The notes beneath the pieces are model-generated. The model was not told the origin of the DNA and made no database searches. It saw only the letters and a list, made by a program, of their open reading frames with translations. Source: Cardiobacteriaceae bacterium TAE3-ERU3 (GTDB lineage Bacteria > Pseudomonadota > Gammaproteobacteria > Cardiobacteriales > Cardiobacteriaceae). Taken from it: a stretch of DNA of 64,000 bases. The DNA lies in contig JAHUUI010000004.1 in assembly GCA_019218315.1 (NCBI GenBank), forward strand, positions 155,461-219,460. Direction: 5' to 3'. Shown piece after piece: positions 55,674 through 64,000 of this stretch. Position 1 is the first letter of the stretch. The number at the start of each line of letters is the position of its first letter. Both the position numbers and the translations under genes were made by a program.

Positions 55674-55740
55674 GGGATCCCTCGAAAAACACTAATGTAT
55701 TTTTCGTGGGAACCCGGAAAGACAATGCAACGATATATAA
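55674..55740 (+). repeat. Repeat copy B: imperfect palindrome plus conserved block
   Basis: Core 55674-55716 repeats copy A with one indel and a few substitutions, followed directly by the block at 55716-55740 without the 73-nt segment. It lies between the start of the CDP-alcohol gene and the end of yegD. The copies are direct repeats about 960 bp apart. Confidence 0.7.
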
Positions 55741-55778
55741 ATGTAAAGGTATTTGGCTATAACGTATATGGGCGTGAT

Positions 55779-57131
55779 CTAGGCAAAGCACAGCTGCGCC
55801 CAGCGCGCCAAGCCAGCGGTGACCGAGCCAAAGTAGTCGCCGCTGACAATCGGCACGCCCGGCACTGCTTGCTCGATTGCCTGACGCAACACCGGTGAGC
55901 GGGCCGAACCGCCAGTCACAAACACCACTTCAGGGCGTGTCCCGCCCTGCTGCATGACTTCTTCAATCAGGCGCGTCATTTTGCCCATCGGCGTGCGGAT
56001 GGCTTCGACCATATCCGCTTCACTGATGTCAATGTCGATATTTTCTGACGGCAATGCCAATACATCGCGGAGCTGCTCAGTTTCCGACAGGGCAATTTTA
56101 AATGACTCAGCTTGCTTGACCACGTTATAGCCCAGCGCCTGTTCGTACACATCGAGCAAGCGCTCAAGCTTTTCCACTTCCTGCGCGTCACGCAACAGCG
56201 TTTGCAGCTGTGCATCATTCTCGCGCGCGTAAAACTTGCGCTGCGCGACGACGTCATTGATCGCTATTGGGTTCCAAAATTGCAGCGTCGGCATTTCCAG
56301 ACCAGTGTGCGTCTTGCTACCACGCCCAAAATGCGGCATCAGCTGTGCAAAGGCGAGGTGAATATCGAGGTCGTTGCCGCCGACGCGCTCGCCACTGTGT
56401 GCAATCAGTGATGCACTGCGCTCGGTTAGCTGTCGCCACGACGGACCCATGCGCAACAGCGAACAATCAGTCGTACCGCCGCCAATATCGACAACCAGCA
56501 CGATTTTATCTTCTGCCAACGTCGCCTCATACGCCAAACCTGCTGCAACTGGCTCGAATTGAAATGCTGTATCACGGAATCCGGCACGGGTTGCCGCGTT
56601 TTCAAGAATGGTCAGTGCCTGCCGGTTAGCATCTTCACCGCCAATGCCCTGGAAATTGACCGGCTTGCCAATCACAACATGGCGCACTTCCCGCTCGGCT
56701 TGTGCTTCGACACGTGCCTTGACGTTGACCATCATCGCGCACACCAAATCCTCGAAAAACGCCAGCTGCGCTTCGTGTACGCCGGTCGTGCCGAGAAAAG
56801 ACTTCGGGGATTTGACGTAATAGACATCAGCAGGGTCTGACAAATACAGCGACAGTGCTTCGCGACCAAATGCCACGTCTTGATGGTCAAGGTCGATACT
56901 TTCTTCGCGGTTAATCTGCATCGCACGGCGCAAAAGTTCGTCGCCGGCGCTACTGCTCGGCTTGATGCCGTGGTGTTTGAACAGGTATTCCGATACCGAG
57001 GCGCGGTTTGGCGCTGCGAGTGTCGACGGTATATAAACGTGCTCGCCTTCAAGCCGCGACATGACTGCTTTATCGCCGTCCATCGTCGCCACGGCACAAT
57101 TCGATGTACCAAAGTCAAAACCAATATCCAT
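55779..57131 (-). CDS. yegD: Hsp70-like chaperone YegD
   Basis: A 450-aa protein of the actin/Hsp70 fold, the same length as E. coli YegD. It has the phosphate-1 loop DFGTSNCAVA, VIGKPVNFQG, the phosphate-2 loop VVDIGGGTTDCSL and the adenosine motif [13 protein letters not shown]. It lacks the Hsp70 substrate-binding domain, so its chaperone role is uncertain. The ATG at 57131 has GAGG six bases upstream; a TTG four codons earlier overlaps that site. Confidence 0.92.
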   Translation of the reverse strand: MDIGFDFGTSNCAVATMDGDKAVMSRLEGEHVYIPSTLAAPNRASVSEYLFKHHGIKPSSSAGDELLRRAMQINREESIDLDHQDVAFGREALSLYLSDPADVYYVKSPKSFLGTTGVHEAQLAFFEDLVCAMMVNVKARVEAQAEREVRHVVIGKPVNFQGIGGEDANRQALTILENAATRAGFRDTAFQFEPVAAGLAYEATLAEDKIVLVVDIGGGTTDCSLLRMGPSWRQLTERSASLIAHSGERVGGNDLDIHLAFAQLMPHFGRGSKTHTGLEMPTLQFWNPIAINDVVAQRKFYARENDAQLQTLLRDAQEVEKLERLLDVYEQALGYNVVKQAESFKIALSETEQLRDVLALPSENIDIDISEADMVEAIRTPMGKMTRLIEEVMQQGGTRPEVVFVTGGSARSPVLRQAIEQAVPGVPIVSGDYFGSVTAGLARWAQLCFA

Positions 57132-57473
57132 CACTTGCCTCAAAAGTTCATATGCATCTCAAGTTGAGACGCTCAAAGGGCGCGCATTATATGAAAATCC
57201 GTGGCCTATATACAGAACTGCTCCAAACGGCGCAGAAACATCTTGGTCATGAGGAAAACATACTGATTGGTATGCTCACTGCTTTTAGCACTTTTAAAAT
57301 ACTTAACGCCTTCGCAAATTTTATTTTGCAAACTAAATAACGGCAAAATCCTCGGCCAACATAAAAATACTGGCGACAAGCCACTACTCAAGCCTTGGAA
57401 TCTGCGTCCGCGAACCTATGAAGACGGATCAGCAGCGCTCCTGCCTCCGGCAAATTAATCTGAGGCTGTGTTT
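57132..57473. other. Gene-free region upstream of an orphan terminator
   Basis: About 340 bp between yegD (leftward) and the terminator at 57474. No open frame has a ribosome binding site or recognisable protein. Because a strong rightward terminator ends this stretch, a short non-coding transcript could begin here; I see no sure promoter. Confidence 0.35.
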
Positions 57474-57503
57474 AAACCACCGATACCCATCGGTGGTTTT
57501 TTT
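57474..57503 (+). terminator. Strong intrinsic terminator with no upstream + strand gene
   Basis: A perfect 11-bp stem (aaaccaccgat and its complement) with a 4-nt loop, ending in a run of seven or more T before ATG. It lies 57 bp upstream of the SDR gene and has no coding gene before it on this strand. Confidence 0.85.
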
Positions 57504-57559
57504 ATGCTGTACAAGCTACATTGATACAAACCACACCATTAACCACACAAGGAAAAGAC

Positions 57560-58396
57560 ATGAATACACCCGTATGGTTTATCACCGGTGCATCCAAGGG
57601 CTTGGGTTTGGCGCTGGCACGAGTGTTACTCGCACAAAATTATCGCGTCGTCGCGACTTCTCGTGATCAGCATAAGCTCGCACAAGTGCTGGGGGAGAAG
57701 AGTGGCCAGTTTCTGCCACTTCAAATGCAAGTCACTGACCATGACAGCATCAAAAATGCCGTAGCACAGGTGCAAGCCCATTTTGGGAGTATTGATGTTT
57801 TGGTCAATAACGCAGGCTTCGGCGTGCTCGGCAATTTGGAAGAGCTGCCGTGGTCAACGATCGAAGACGGATTTGAGGTCAATGTATTTGGCGTAATGCG
57901 GATGTTGCGCACTGTGCTGCCGGTGATGCGCGCGCAAAAGCGTGGGCATATTTTCAATATTGCTTCGGTTTCAGCGACTGTTTCCGCGCCTGCCGGAGCC
58001 GTTTACAGCGCAACCAAAGCAGCTGTTCTGCAACTCTCTGAAGGGTTAGCGGCGGAGCTCAAGCCTTTGGGTATTCATGTAACGGCAATCTGCCCCGGCG
58101 GCTTCCGTACCGACTTTCTCGACCCCAGTTCCATGCAAAGCAGTGCTGGGGCAATTGATGACTATGTGCATGTTCACGATATTCTCGCTCAAGTCAGCGC
58201 AATGAATCATCAGCAGCGCGGCAATCCCGATAAACTCGCCGAAGCACTGATCACATTAAGCCACAGCGATGCCCCTCCACTGCGCATGTATTTTGGTAGC
58301 GATGCACAGAAGATGGTCGACAATAAATTTGAACGTATCAGTAAGGAAAGAGATGCTTATAAGGCACTGACGCTCGGTACCGACTTTGATCGTTAA
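57560..58396 (+). CDS. Short-chain dehydrogenase/reductase
   Basis: A 278-aa classical SDR with cofactor motif TGASKGLGLALA, NNAGFG, the catalytic Ser in NIASVSATVSAPAGAVYSATK split as IASVS and YSATK (Tyr and Lys), and PGGFRTDF. The loop after the first strand (ATSRDQ) favours NADP(H). AAGGAAAAG precedes the ATG. Substrate unknown. An attenuator-like terminator lies just upstream. Confidence 0.9.
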   Translation: MNTPVWFITGASKGLGLALARVLLAQNYRVVATSRDQHKLAQVLGEKSGQFLPLQMQVTDHDSIKNAVAQVQAHFGSIDVLVNNAGFGVLGNLEELPWSTIEDGFEVNVFGVMRMLRTVLPVMRAQKRGHIFNIASVSATVSAPAGAVYSATKAAVLQLSEGLAAELKPLGIHVTAICPGGFRTDFLDPSSMQSSAGAIDDYVHVHDILAQVSAMNHQQRGNPDKLAEALITLSHSDAPPLRMYFGSDAQKMVDNKFERISKERDAYKALTLGTDFDR

Positions 58397-58412
58397 TCAA
58401 TTTATAGTACAA

Positions 58413-58440
58413 AAAATGGCCGCATCACAGCGGCCATTTT
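58413..58440. terminator. Bidirectional terminator between SDR gene and ulaA-like gene
   Basis: A perfect 11-bp stem (aaaatggccgc and its complement) with a 6-nt loop and A/T flanks on both sides, between convergent genes. Confidence 0.88.
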
Positions 58441-58471
58441 CCTTTCAAGCATCAAATGCAGTGTGAATACA

Positions 58472-59905
58472 CTATGCTTTTGGCGCTGCTTCATCAGCAG
58501 CTTTTTCAGCTTCTAGCTGAGGGATGCGCGGTTGCCAGTTAAGCCCGATCAGCAAGACGATAAAGCCAACGGTAATACCAATCGCAATCCAGCCACCAAG
58601 CAAGTTACGCAGAGCGTCAACAATGATCGCAGGAATGATCAAGTCAGGTACGGTGAAGCCCAAAGCGCTGGCGCCGAGTGCTGACAGGTCGCCAAATACG
58701 TTGAACTTGTACGCGTAGCTGATCGCAATCCATGCGATGAAGCCCCACAGGAAGCTGCCGATCCATGCACCGCGTACGCCACCAGTTGCGTTGGCAAAGA
58801 TTGCCGCCGCACCACAGGCGAAGAATGCCACGATCATGCTTGGAATGGGCATCGGCCAGCCGATGGAAGCAAGCACTGCCATACCGACCAACTGACCGAT
58901 GGTACCGGAAATTAAACCGATAACCAGCGCGTTTGGTGCAAATGGGAAGATGACCGGTACGTCGAGCGCTGGTTTCGCAGACGGGATCAAGCGGCGGGCA
59001 ATACCTTCAAATGCCGGTACGATTTCGGCAATCAGCATACGTACGCCGTAGAGCATGATCAGCATACCCGCTGTAAAGCCAAGCACTTGCAGCAAGGTGA
59101 AGATGACCCAGTTCTCACCACCGGTAATTTCCTGCTCAACCTGCGCGACGTCGGTCGCAATGACAGCACCAATGGCAGCCGCGTAGCCGACGAACATCAT
59201 CACGATTGTGGTTGAGACGGCGACATCACGGAAGAAATTCAGCTGCTTCGGTACTTTGATATCTTCAGTGCTGGTAGATGGATCACCGACATATTTACCG
59301 ATAAATCCGGCAAAGACGTTAAGCAAGGTCTGACCGTGTGCAAACGCGACATCATCGCCGCCAGTGATTTTGCGCATGTAAGGCTGCGCCAGTGCAGGCA
59401 TGAAGGTCATGTACGCACCATCCACGATAGACGCAACGGCAACGGTTGTGACATCACCAAGGCCAAAGCTGTGGAACAAGATGGCAAAGCCGCCTGCATG
59501 TACCCAGATCATATGCCCGGTGAGATACACATAACGCTGCTTGGTCACGCGCGCCAAGAATAGGTGGAACATGTAGCCGAACAGCAAAGTCAGGCCGATC
59601 AACATACCAAGCCGTGCGACGTTCTCACTTTGCACCGCACTAACGACCGCTTCGTCGAACGTGACGAATGTGGTAATCGAATCAGTTGGCAGTGCGGTCG
59701 CGAACATACTTTGAATGGGGATCAGCGCATTGATCAGGACGGTAATACCACCGCCGATGATCAAAATACTGAGTACGGTTTTGATTGTGCCAGTTACCGT
59801 GTCACCCAGCGGCTTCTTCTGCGCCACCAAGCCAATCAGCGCAATCAGGCCAATGATGATCGCCGGCACCTGAAACAATTTAATCAAAAAATCGAGAATC
59901 TGCAT
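58472..59905 (-). CDS. ulaA: PTS system ascorbate-family EIIC (UlaA-like)
   Basis: A 477-aa membrane transport subunit with about eleven helices, matching the UlaA/SgaT family (start FLIKLFQVPAIIIGLIALIGL, GHMIWVHAGGFAILF, FPFAPNALVIGLISGTIGQL). The family imports and phosphorylates L-ascorbate or related sugars. It is the last gene of a leftward operon: SIS protein, EIIA, EIIB, EIIC. The ascorbate catabolic genes ulaD-G are absent, so the sugar may differ. Confidence 0.9.
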   Translation of the reverse strand: MQILDFLIKLFQVPAIIIGLIALIGLVAQKKPLGDTVTGTIKTVLSILIIGGGITVLINALIPIQSMFATALPTDSITTFVTFDEAVVSAVQSENVARLGMLIGLTLLFGYMFHLFLARVTKQRYVYLTGHMIWVHAGGFAILFHSFGLGDVTTVAVASIVDGAYMTFMPALAQPYMRKITGGDDVAFAHGQTLLNVFAGFIGKYVGDPSTSTEDIKVPKQLNFFRDVAVSTTIVMMFVGYAAAIGAVIATDVAQVEQEITGGENWVIFTLLQVLGFTAGMLIMLYGVRMLIAEIVPAFEGIARRLIPSAKPALDVPVIFPFAPNALVIGLISGTIGQLVGMAVLASIGWPMPIPSMIVAFFACGAAAIFANATGGVRGAWIGSFLWGFIAWIAISYAYKFNVFGDLSALGASALGFTVPDLIIPAIIVDALRNLLGGWIAIGITVGFIVLLIGLNWQPRIPQLEAEKAADEAAPKA

Positions 59906-59934
59906 GAGAGCCCCCTTAAATTAGCTATATCTCG

Positions 59935-60216
59935 TCAGCCCTGAAATGAACGCAAAGCCTCTAATACCTTGGTTTTCACTTCGTTTTTATCAATCAGATT
60001 ATCGATCAATACAACGTGCTTTACCTTGCCGCCAGATACTTGCTTTTCCATGTCTTTTGGTGAGACGACCATATCAGCCGGCATGGTCTTGAACGACCCG
60101 AGGTCGACCGGATCAACCGTTGCATCAATACCCTCGTCAGCGACGATCTGGCGAATCTGCATCGCCAACATCATGCTGGTGCCCAGCCCCATACCGCATA
60201 CAGTTACAATTTTCAT
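59935..60216 (-). CDS. ulaB: PTS EIIB (UlaB-like)
   Basis: A 93-aa phosphotransfer protein with the active-site Cys7 in VCGMGLGTS, followed by the P-loop-like segment that holds phosphocysteine. It passes phosphate from EIIA (ulaC-like) to sugar bound by EIIC. GGAG-type site (CAGGAGAC) before the ATG; 22 bp after the EIIA gene. Confidence 0.91.
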   Translation of the reverse strand: MKIVTVCGMGLGTSMMLAMQIRQIVADEGIDATVDPVDLGSFKTMPADMVVSPKDMEKQVSGGKVKHVVLIDNLIDKNEVKTKVLEALRSFQG

Positions 60217-60238
60217 AATAGTCTCCTGGGGTTAAAAA

Positions 60239-60706
60239 TTAGTTTGCATGGTGCTGCTCAAGCGCAGCCCAAAGTTCGTCGTCTGACGCTGCCGCACGTA
60301 CAGCTGCCATTGTGTCTTCGCTTTCGAGTAAGCCGACAATTTGCTGCAAAGTCTGAATATGAGCATTCTTATCGACAGCAGAGAATGCGATGACAAAATC
60401 GACCGGATCATTGGCTTCATTGCCAAATTCACGCGGCTCTGCCAGCGTAATGATTGACACACCCGGCTTGAGCACTCCTGCTTCCGGGCGTGCATGCGGC
60501 ATCGCCACACCGGGCGCAATCACAATATAAGGACCAAACTCAATCACGCCTTCCTGCATTGCACGGACGTAGTCGCCCGTGCAGCATCCTGCATCTACCA
60601 GCAACTGACCAGCGATGGCGACAGCTTCACGCCAGTCTGCTGCGTCCTGCTTGGCCTTGACCTGCTCAGGTGCGAGCAGCTCAACCAAAGATTTCACGTC
60701 GCTCAT
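60239..60706 (-). CDS. ulaC: PTS EIIA (UlaC-like, mannitol/fructose type)
   Basis: A 155-aa phosphocarrier with the phosphorylated His71 in GVAMPHARPEAG. It receives phosphate from HPr and gives it to EIIB Cys7. Family landmarks YVRAMQEGV and FGPYIVIAPG surround the site. It lies between the SIS gene and EIIB on a single transcript. Confidence 0.91.
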   Translation of the reverse strand: MSDVKSLVELLAPEQVKAKQDAADWREAVAIAGQLLVDAGCCTGDYVRAMQEGVIEFGPYIVIAPGVAMPHARPEAGVLKPGVSIITLAEPREFGNEANDPVDFVIAFSAVDKNAHIQTLQQIVGLLESEDTMAAVRAAASDDELWAALEQHHAN

Positions 60707-60730
60707 AAAGCCTCCGTTGTCTGGTATGGA

Positions 60731-61480
60731 TTAGAGATAGAAGATGCGATCGGCATTTTTCGCCATGTTCTCGGCATTCCACTCTTTGCCGCCATCAAGA
60801 TTAGCGGCGAGGAAGACCGGCGGTGTAATACCACGCTCAGCAAGGTCGTTGACAATTTCAGCAACCAACGCGTGCAACAGCGCAATACTGGTCACACCGG
60901 AAAGTGGGCAGAATTTCTGCGGTACAGCGTCATGCGAAAGCACCGCATCCCCTGCATCAACCTTGTTATCGAGCACATAATCAGCAAAATCTTTCATCTT
61001 CTTGCCAGATTCGTGGCGGGAGGTCACAGCATCGGTATAAGCGTGTGAAGTCACCGCGACAACGAGAATGCCGCGCTCTTGCGCGAGTTGCGCAAGCTCA
61101 ATTGGCACTGCATTACGCCCTGAGACAGAGACGACGATCAGAACGTCACCTTCCTTAAGCGGAGAATTATCGAGAATAGCCTTGGCATAGCCCGGCAATT
61201 TCTCCATCTCGCTACCTAGTGTGGTCGGGCGGGTATCGAGTGCAGCAATGCCCGGGCCATAAAGAGGATTAACCAACATCAAGCCACCAGCACGATAAAC
61301 GATATCCTGCACTGGTAAAGAAGAGTGCGAGCAGCCAAATGCGAACAGGCGGCCACCATCTGCCAGGCGTTCACCAATGGCTTTCGCCACTTTTTTGATT
61401 TCCGGAGTTTCCTCATCCTGCAAACGCTTCAGTAAATCAATTGCCGCTGAAAAGTAAGTTTTTGCCAAGTCGTTTTTCAT
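60731..61480 (-). CDS. SIS-domain sugar isomerase-like protein (UPF0309 type)
   Basis: A 249-aa protein with one SIS fold (FAFGCSHSSLPVQDI, DVLIVVSVSGRNAVPIELA), the sugar-phosphate isomerase domain. The family usually sits next to PTS genes; it may isomerise, bind or de-aminate the PTS product. It is the first gene of the operon. No characterised substrate. AGGTT-type site before the ATG at 61480. Confidence 0.85.
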   Translation of the reverse strand: MKNDLAKTYFSAAIDLLKRLQDEETPEIKKVAKAIGERLADGGRLFAFGCSHSSLPVQDIVYRAGGLMLVNPLYGPGIAALDTRPTTLGSEMEKLPGYAKAILDNSPLKEGDVLIVVSVSGRNAVPIELAQLAQERGILVVAVTSHAYTDAVTSRHESGKKMKDFADYVLDNKVDAGDAVLSHDAVPQKFCPLSGVTSIALLHALVAEIVNDLAERGITPPVFLAANLDGGKEWNAENMAKNADRIFYL

Positions 61481-61883
61481 ACAAACCTCACTATGTGAAC
61501 AAAAATGTGTGGAAAAACCGTTAAAATATTATTATCAAGTTCATATAATATACACAATGATGCGCTACATAAGGTAAAAAATCAACTTTAAATATTGGTT
61601 AATAAATTATTAACGCATTAAAAAACAATGATTATATGTTGCACAAATGCATGAAATATATTTCATAGTGAGTTTTGTGGTTTTTTGATGATATATACAA
61701 ATAAATCATTTTCCACAAATATAATAAATAACCAAACATCAGCCTGAGCATTTCCACATTCCTGGCACAATATGTTTGCTCAAGGCACGGCATAGATACG
61801 AAATAAAAAAGCGTAAAATGCGCTAAACCTATCTGGCGCATAAATTTCATGAAATTTTTTTTTGCCGCAGCTATAGTACGCGC
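61481..61883. promoter_or_regulatory. AT-rich divergent regulatory region of the PTS operon and yheS
   Basis: About 400 bp. Two perfect 16-bp palindromes stand out: ATGAAATATATTTCAT (61651-61666) and AAATTTCATGAAATTT (61842-61857). Both contain ATTTCAT and ATGAAAT half-sites. The second lies just before yheS. No regulator gene is in the window. Spacing and sharing of half-sites suggest one repressor could bind both, but this is inference. Confidence 0.45.
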
Positions 61884-63782
61884 ATGATAGAACTCAACGA
61901 CCTTTCCCTCGCCCGCGGCAGCGATATCCTCATCCGCAATGCCAATGCACGCATTCACGACGGACAGCGCGTCGGCCTCGTCGGACGCAATGGCAGTGGC
62001 AAATCCACCTTGCTTGCATTATTGCGCGGAGAACTCGACCCCGAACAAGGTGATTGCCTGATGCCGGGCGGCTGGCGCATTGCCAGCGTGCGGCAGGAAA
62101 CGCCCGCCTTATCCACTTCCGCACTCGACTATGTACTCAGCGGGCACAGCGAATATACCGCGGCGCAAAAGGCTATTACCGAAGCTGAAGCAAGCGGCGA
62201 CGGCATGGCAATTGCTCACGCCCATGAGCTAATGGCTGCCTGCCATGGCTACCAGCAGCCTGCACGCGCTGGCGAACTGCTGTCCGGTCTGGGCTTTACG
62301 CCTGACACCCACAACCATCCGGTCAGTGCCTTTTCTGGCGGTTGGCGCATGCGCCTCAACCTCGCACAAGCATTGATTGCGCCGGCTGATCTCCTACTGC
62401 TTGATGAACCGACCAACCACCTCGATCTCGATGCGATCATTTGGCTACAAGATTTCCTCAAAACCCATCCTGCAACCCAAATCATCATCGCCCACGACCG
62501 TGATTTTCTCGATAGCCTGTGCCAGCATATCCTGCACATTGAGAACAACACCATCTACAGCTATCGCGGCAACTATAGCGACTTCGAGCGCCAGCGCCAC
62601 GAGCACCGCATGCAGGCGGAAGCCACATACCGTGCGGAAGAAGCCAAGCGTGCGCACTTGCAATCTTTCGTCGACCGCTTCCGCGCCAAGGCAAGCAAGG
62701 CAAAACAAGCGCAAAGCCGCCTAAAAGCACTGGAAAAACTCGATGCAGCCCCACCACCACCGCCGGAAAGCAGCTATGAACTGCGCTTTCCCGTTGCTGA
62801 GCGCTTGCCCAACCCACTGATGAATTTGAGCAAAGCCAGTGCTGGTTACAATGGCAAGCCAGTCGTCAGCGGCATTAAGCTGAATATCGGTGATGAAGCT
62901 CGCATCGGCCTGCTCGGGCGCAACGGTGCGGGCAAATCCACCGTCATGAAACTGCTTGCCGGCGTACTCGACCCGCTTGAAGGCGAACGCAATATTCACC
63001 GCGATACGCGCATTGGCTACTTCACTCAGCACTCGCTAGACGCGCTAGATGCTGAGGCTGATGCACTCACCCACATGCAGCGCTTACTTCCTGAGCAAAG
63101 CGATCAGGAATCGCGTACTTTTCTTGGCTTTTATGGCTTTCGCGGCGATGACGTCTTTGCACCGGTCGGGCGTTTTTCTGGTGGCGAAAAAGCACGCTTG
63201 GCACTAGCGCTGGTGATTGCCAAGCGCCCCAATCTATTGCTGCTTGACGAACCGACCAACCACCTCGACCTCGCAATGCGTGACGCACTCACTCTCGGCC
63301 TGCAATCCTATCAAGGTGCAATGCTGATTATCTCGCACGATCGCTCACTACTGCGCGCTGCATGCGATGAATTTCGATTGGTTAAAGACGGCCGCCTAAG
63401 CATCTTTGACGGCTCGCTGGATGATTACCGCGACTTACTGCTTAGCGATAAAAAAAGTGCCAACGATAACGACGGCGGCAATGATGGGGGCGAACCATCA
63501 CGCCAAGTACAAAAGCGCAACGAAGCAGAGCTGCGCCGCCTGCTCAAGCCCTACCGCGATGCCATGGACAAAGCAGAAAAACAGCTCGACAAACTGCAAA
63601 GCGCGCTAGACAAAGTAGAAGAAGCCCTCGCTGATAGCGACATCTACAATGAAGCAAATAAGGTAAAACTGCAGGATTTGCTCGCCAAACAAGCGCAGCT
63701 CACACGCGAGCACAATGCCATTGAAGCCGAATGGCTGAGCGCCGCCGAGACGTTGGAAGAGAAGCAGGCCGAGCTGTCGTGA
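61884..63782 (+). CDS. yheS: ABC-F family ATPase (YheS-like)
   Basis: A 632-aa cytoplasmic protein with two ABC domains and no membrane part. The first has GRNGSGKST and SGGWRMRL with [13 protein letters not shown]; the second [17 protein letters not shown] and [12 protein letters not shown]. They are joined by the charged linker typical of ABC-F ribosome-binding factors. A coiled-coil tail (about 540-630, Lys/Glu/Gln-rich) matches YheS. Such proteins rescue or tune translating ribosomes. It ends 31 bp before a tandem repeat. Confidence 0.92.
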   Translation: MIELNDLSLARGSDILIRNANARIHDGQRVGLVGRNGSGKSTLLALLRGELDPEQGDCLMPGGWRIASVRQETPALSTSALDYVLSGHSEYTAAQKAITEAEASGDGMAIAHAHELMAACHGYQQPARAGELLSGLGFTPDTHNHPVSAFSGGWRMRLNLAQALIAPADLLLLDEPTNHLDLDAIIWLQDFLKTHPATQIIIAHDRDFLDSLCQHILHIENNTIYSYRGNYSDFERQRHEHRMQAEATYRAEEAKRAHLQSFVDRFRAKASKAKQAQSRLKALEKLDAAPPPPPESSYELRFPVAERLPNPLMNLSKASAGYNGKPVVSGIKLNIGDEARIGLLGRNGAGKSTVMKLLAGVLDPLEGERNIHRDTRIGYFTQHSLDALDAEADALTHMQRLLPEQSDQESRTFLGFYGFRGDDVFAPVGRFSGGEKARLALALVIAKRPNLLLLDEPTNHLDLAMRDALTLGLQSYQGAMLIISHDRSLLRAACDEFRLVKDGRLSIFDGSLDDYRDLLLSDKKSANDNDGGNDGGEPSRQVQKRNEAELRRLLKPYRDAMDKAEKQLDKLQSALDKVEEALADSDIYNEANKVKLQDLLAKQAQLTREHNAIEAEWLSAAETLEEKQAELS

Positions 63783-63813
63783 TGATACACAGCTCATTTG
63801 CACATAAGCAGAC

Positions 63814-64000
63814 CAACAGGCAACAGGCAACAGGCAACAGGCAACAGGCAACAGGCAACAGGCAACAGGCAACAGGCAATAGGCAATAGGCAATAGGCAA
63901 TAGGCAATAGGCAATAGGCAATAGGCAATAGGCAATAGGCAATAGGCAATAGGCAATAGGCAATAGGCAATAGGCAATAGGCAATAGGCAATAGGCAATA
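63814..64000. repeat. Heptanucleotide tandem repeat (runs off the window)
   Basis: Nine copies of CAACAGG (63814-63876) are followed without break by 17 copies plus 5 bases of CAATAGG (63877-64000), and the array continues past the window. The 7-bp period is not a multiple of three. On the minus strand all three frames are open (a PIAYCLL repeat); on the plus strand the CAATAGG half has TAG every 21 bases in each frame. It starts 31 bp after yheS. Confidence 0.98.

Noticed and set aside
61632..61958. 108-codon minus-strand frame across the yheS start
   Set aside because: It overlaps the start of yheS antisense and covers AT-rich regulatory DNA; no ribosome binding site or homology signs.
63606..64000. 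Minus-strand open frames through the heptamer array (PIAYCLL repeats)
   Set aside because: The frames are open only because the 7-bp unit lacks stops on that strand; no start with a ribosome binding site is visible in the window. Kept open for the sequence to the right.
63814..64000. CRISPR array
   Set aside because: The units are contiguous 7-mers with no spacers.

Overview
The window is a chromosomal stretch of a Gram-negative bacterium, almost certainly a gammaproteobacterium. It carries Sec signal peptides and lipoboxes, FecCD-type siderophore import, HtpX, DolP-like, FetAB, TcyP, YegD and NrdR proteins. The proteins look closest to those of small-genome host-associated gammaproteobacteria. 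An assignment to Cardiobacteriales (Cardiobacterium/Suttonella relatives) is only a guess from gene content. There is no rRNA, tRNA, prophage, CRISPR array or transposase gene. Nearly all the DNA is core metabolism and transport, so the interest lies in gene arrangement, small repeats and a few regulatory structures.

Layout. 1-9.3 kb: end of a Cu/Zn superoxide dismutase; a two-domain acyltransferase; psd-rnhA; aroK; osmC; two small membrane proteins; and a leftward block slt-tsaC-purK-purE. 9.3-14.5 kb: glnS, a MATE exporter and glyA-nrdR. 14.5-25 kb: two divergent flavin loci. Leftward are a DUF2271 protein, a PepSY/flavodoxin/ferredoxin-reductase fusion, a secreted ankyrin protein and ApbE. 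Rightward are ribD-ribE-ribBX-ribH-nusB-HHH-FMN reductase. 25-37 kb: transglutaminase-like protein, hydrolase, MarC, MFS, DolP-like lipoprotein, avtA, phosphohexomutase, htpX, ybaK, pyrB-glnB and dtd. 37-43 kb: leuA with divergent lrp, then a Fur-box-preceded siderophore ABC importer. 43-54.5 kb: transporters and membrane proteins (MFS, LtrA, CrcB, TcyP, FetAB, CDF, MscS, MarC) plus cca. 54.5-64 kb: a CDP-alcohol phosphatidyltransferase flanked by a repeat pair, yegD, an SDR enzyme, a SIS/PTS operon resembling ula, an ABC-F protein, and a heptanucleotide tandem repeat running off the end.

The main functional theme is flavin and iron redox. The riboflavin operon makes FMN/FAD next to a predicted module that would pass NADPH electrons through FAD and FMN domains and a membrane PepSY unit to a periplasmic DUF2271 protein. 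That protein carries a flavinylation-like motif, and its candidate modifying enzyme (ApbE) is in the same cluster. A siderophore importer and the FetAB exporter handle iron elsewhere in the window.

The best non-coding signals are: a 73-bp nested inverted repeat that exactly fills the space between the convergent stop codons of ltrA and cca and looks like a MITE inserted into CTAG; a 77-nt nested inverted repeat in the fetAB leader; two direct copies of a roughly 45-bp imperfect palindrome about 1 kb apart; an orphan terminator before the SDR gene; and at least 26 copies of a 7-bp tandem repeat.
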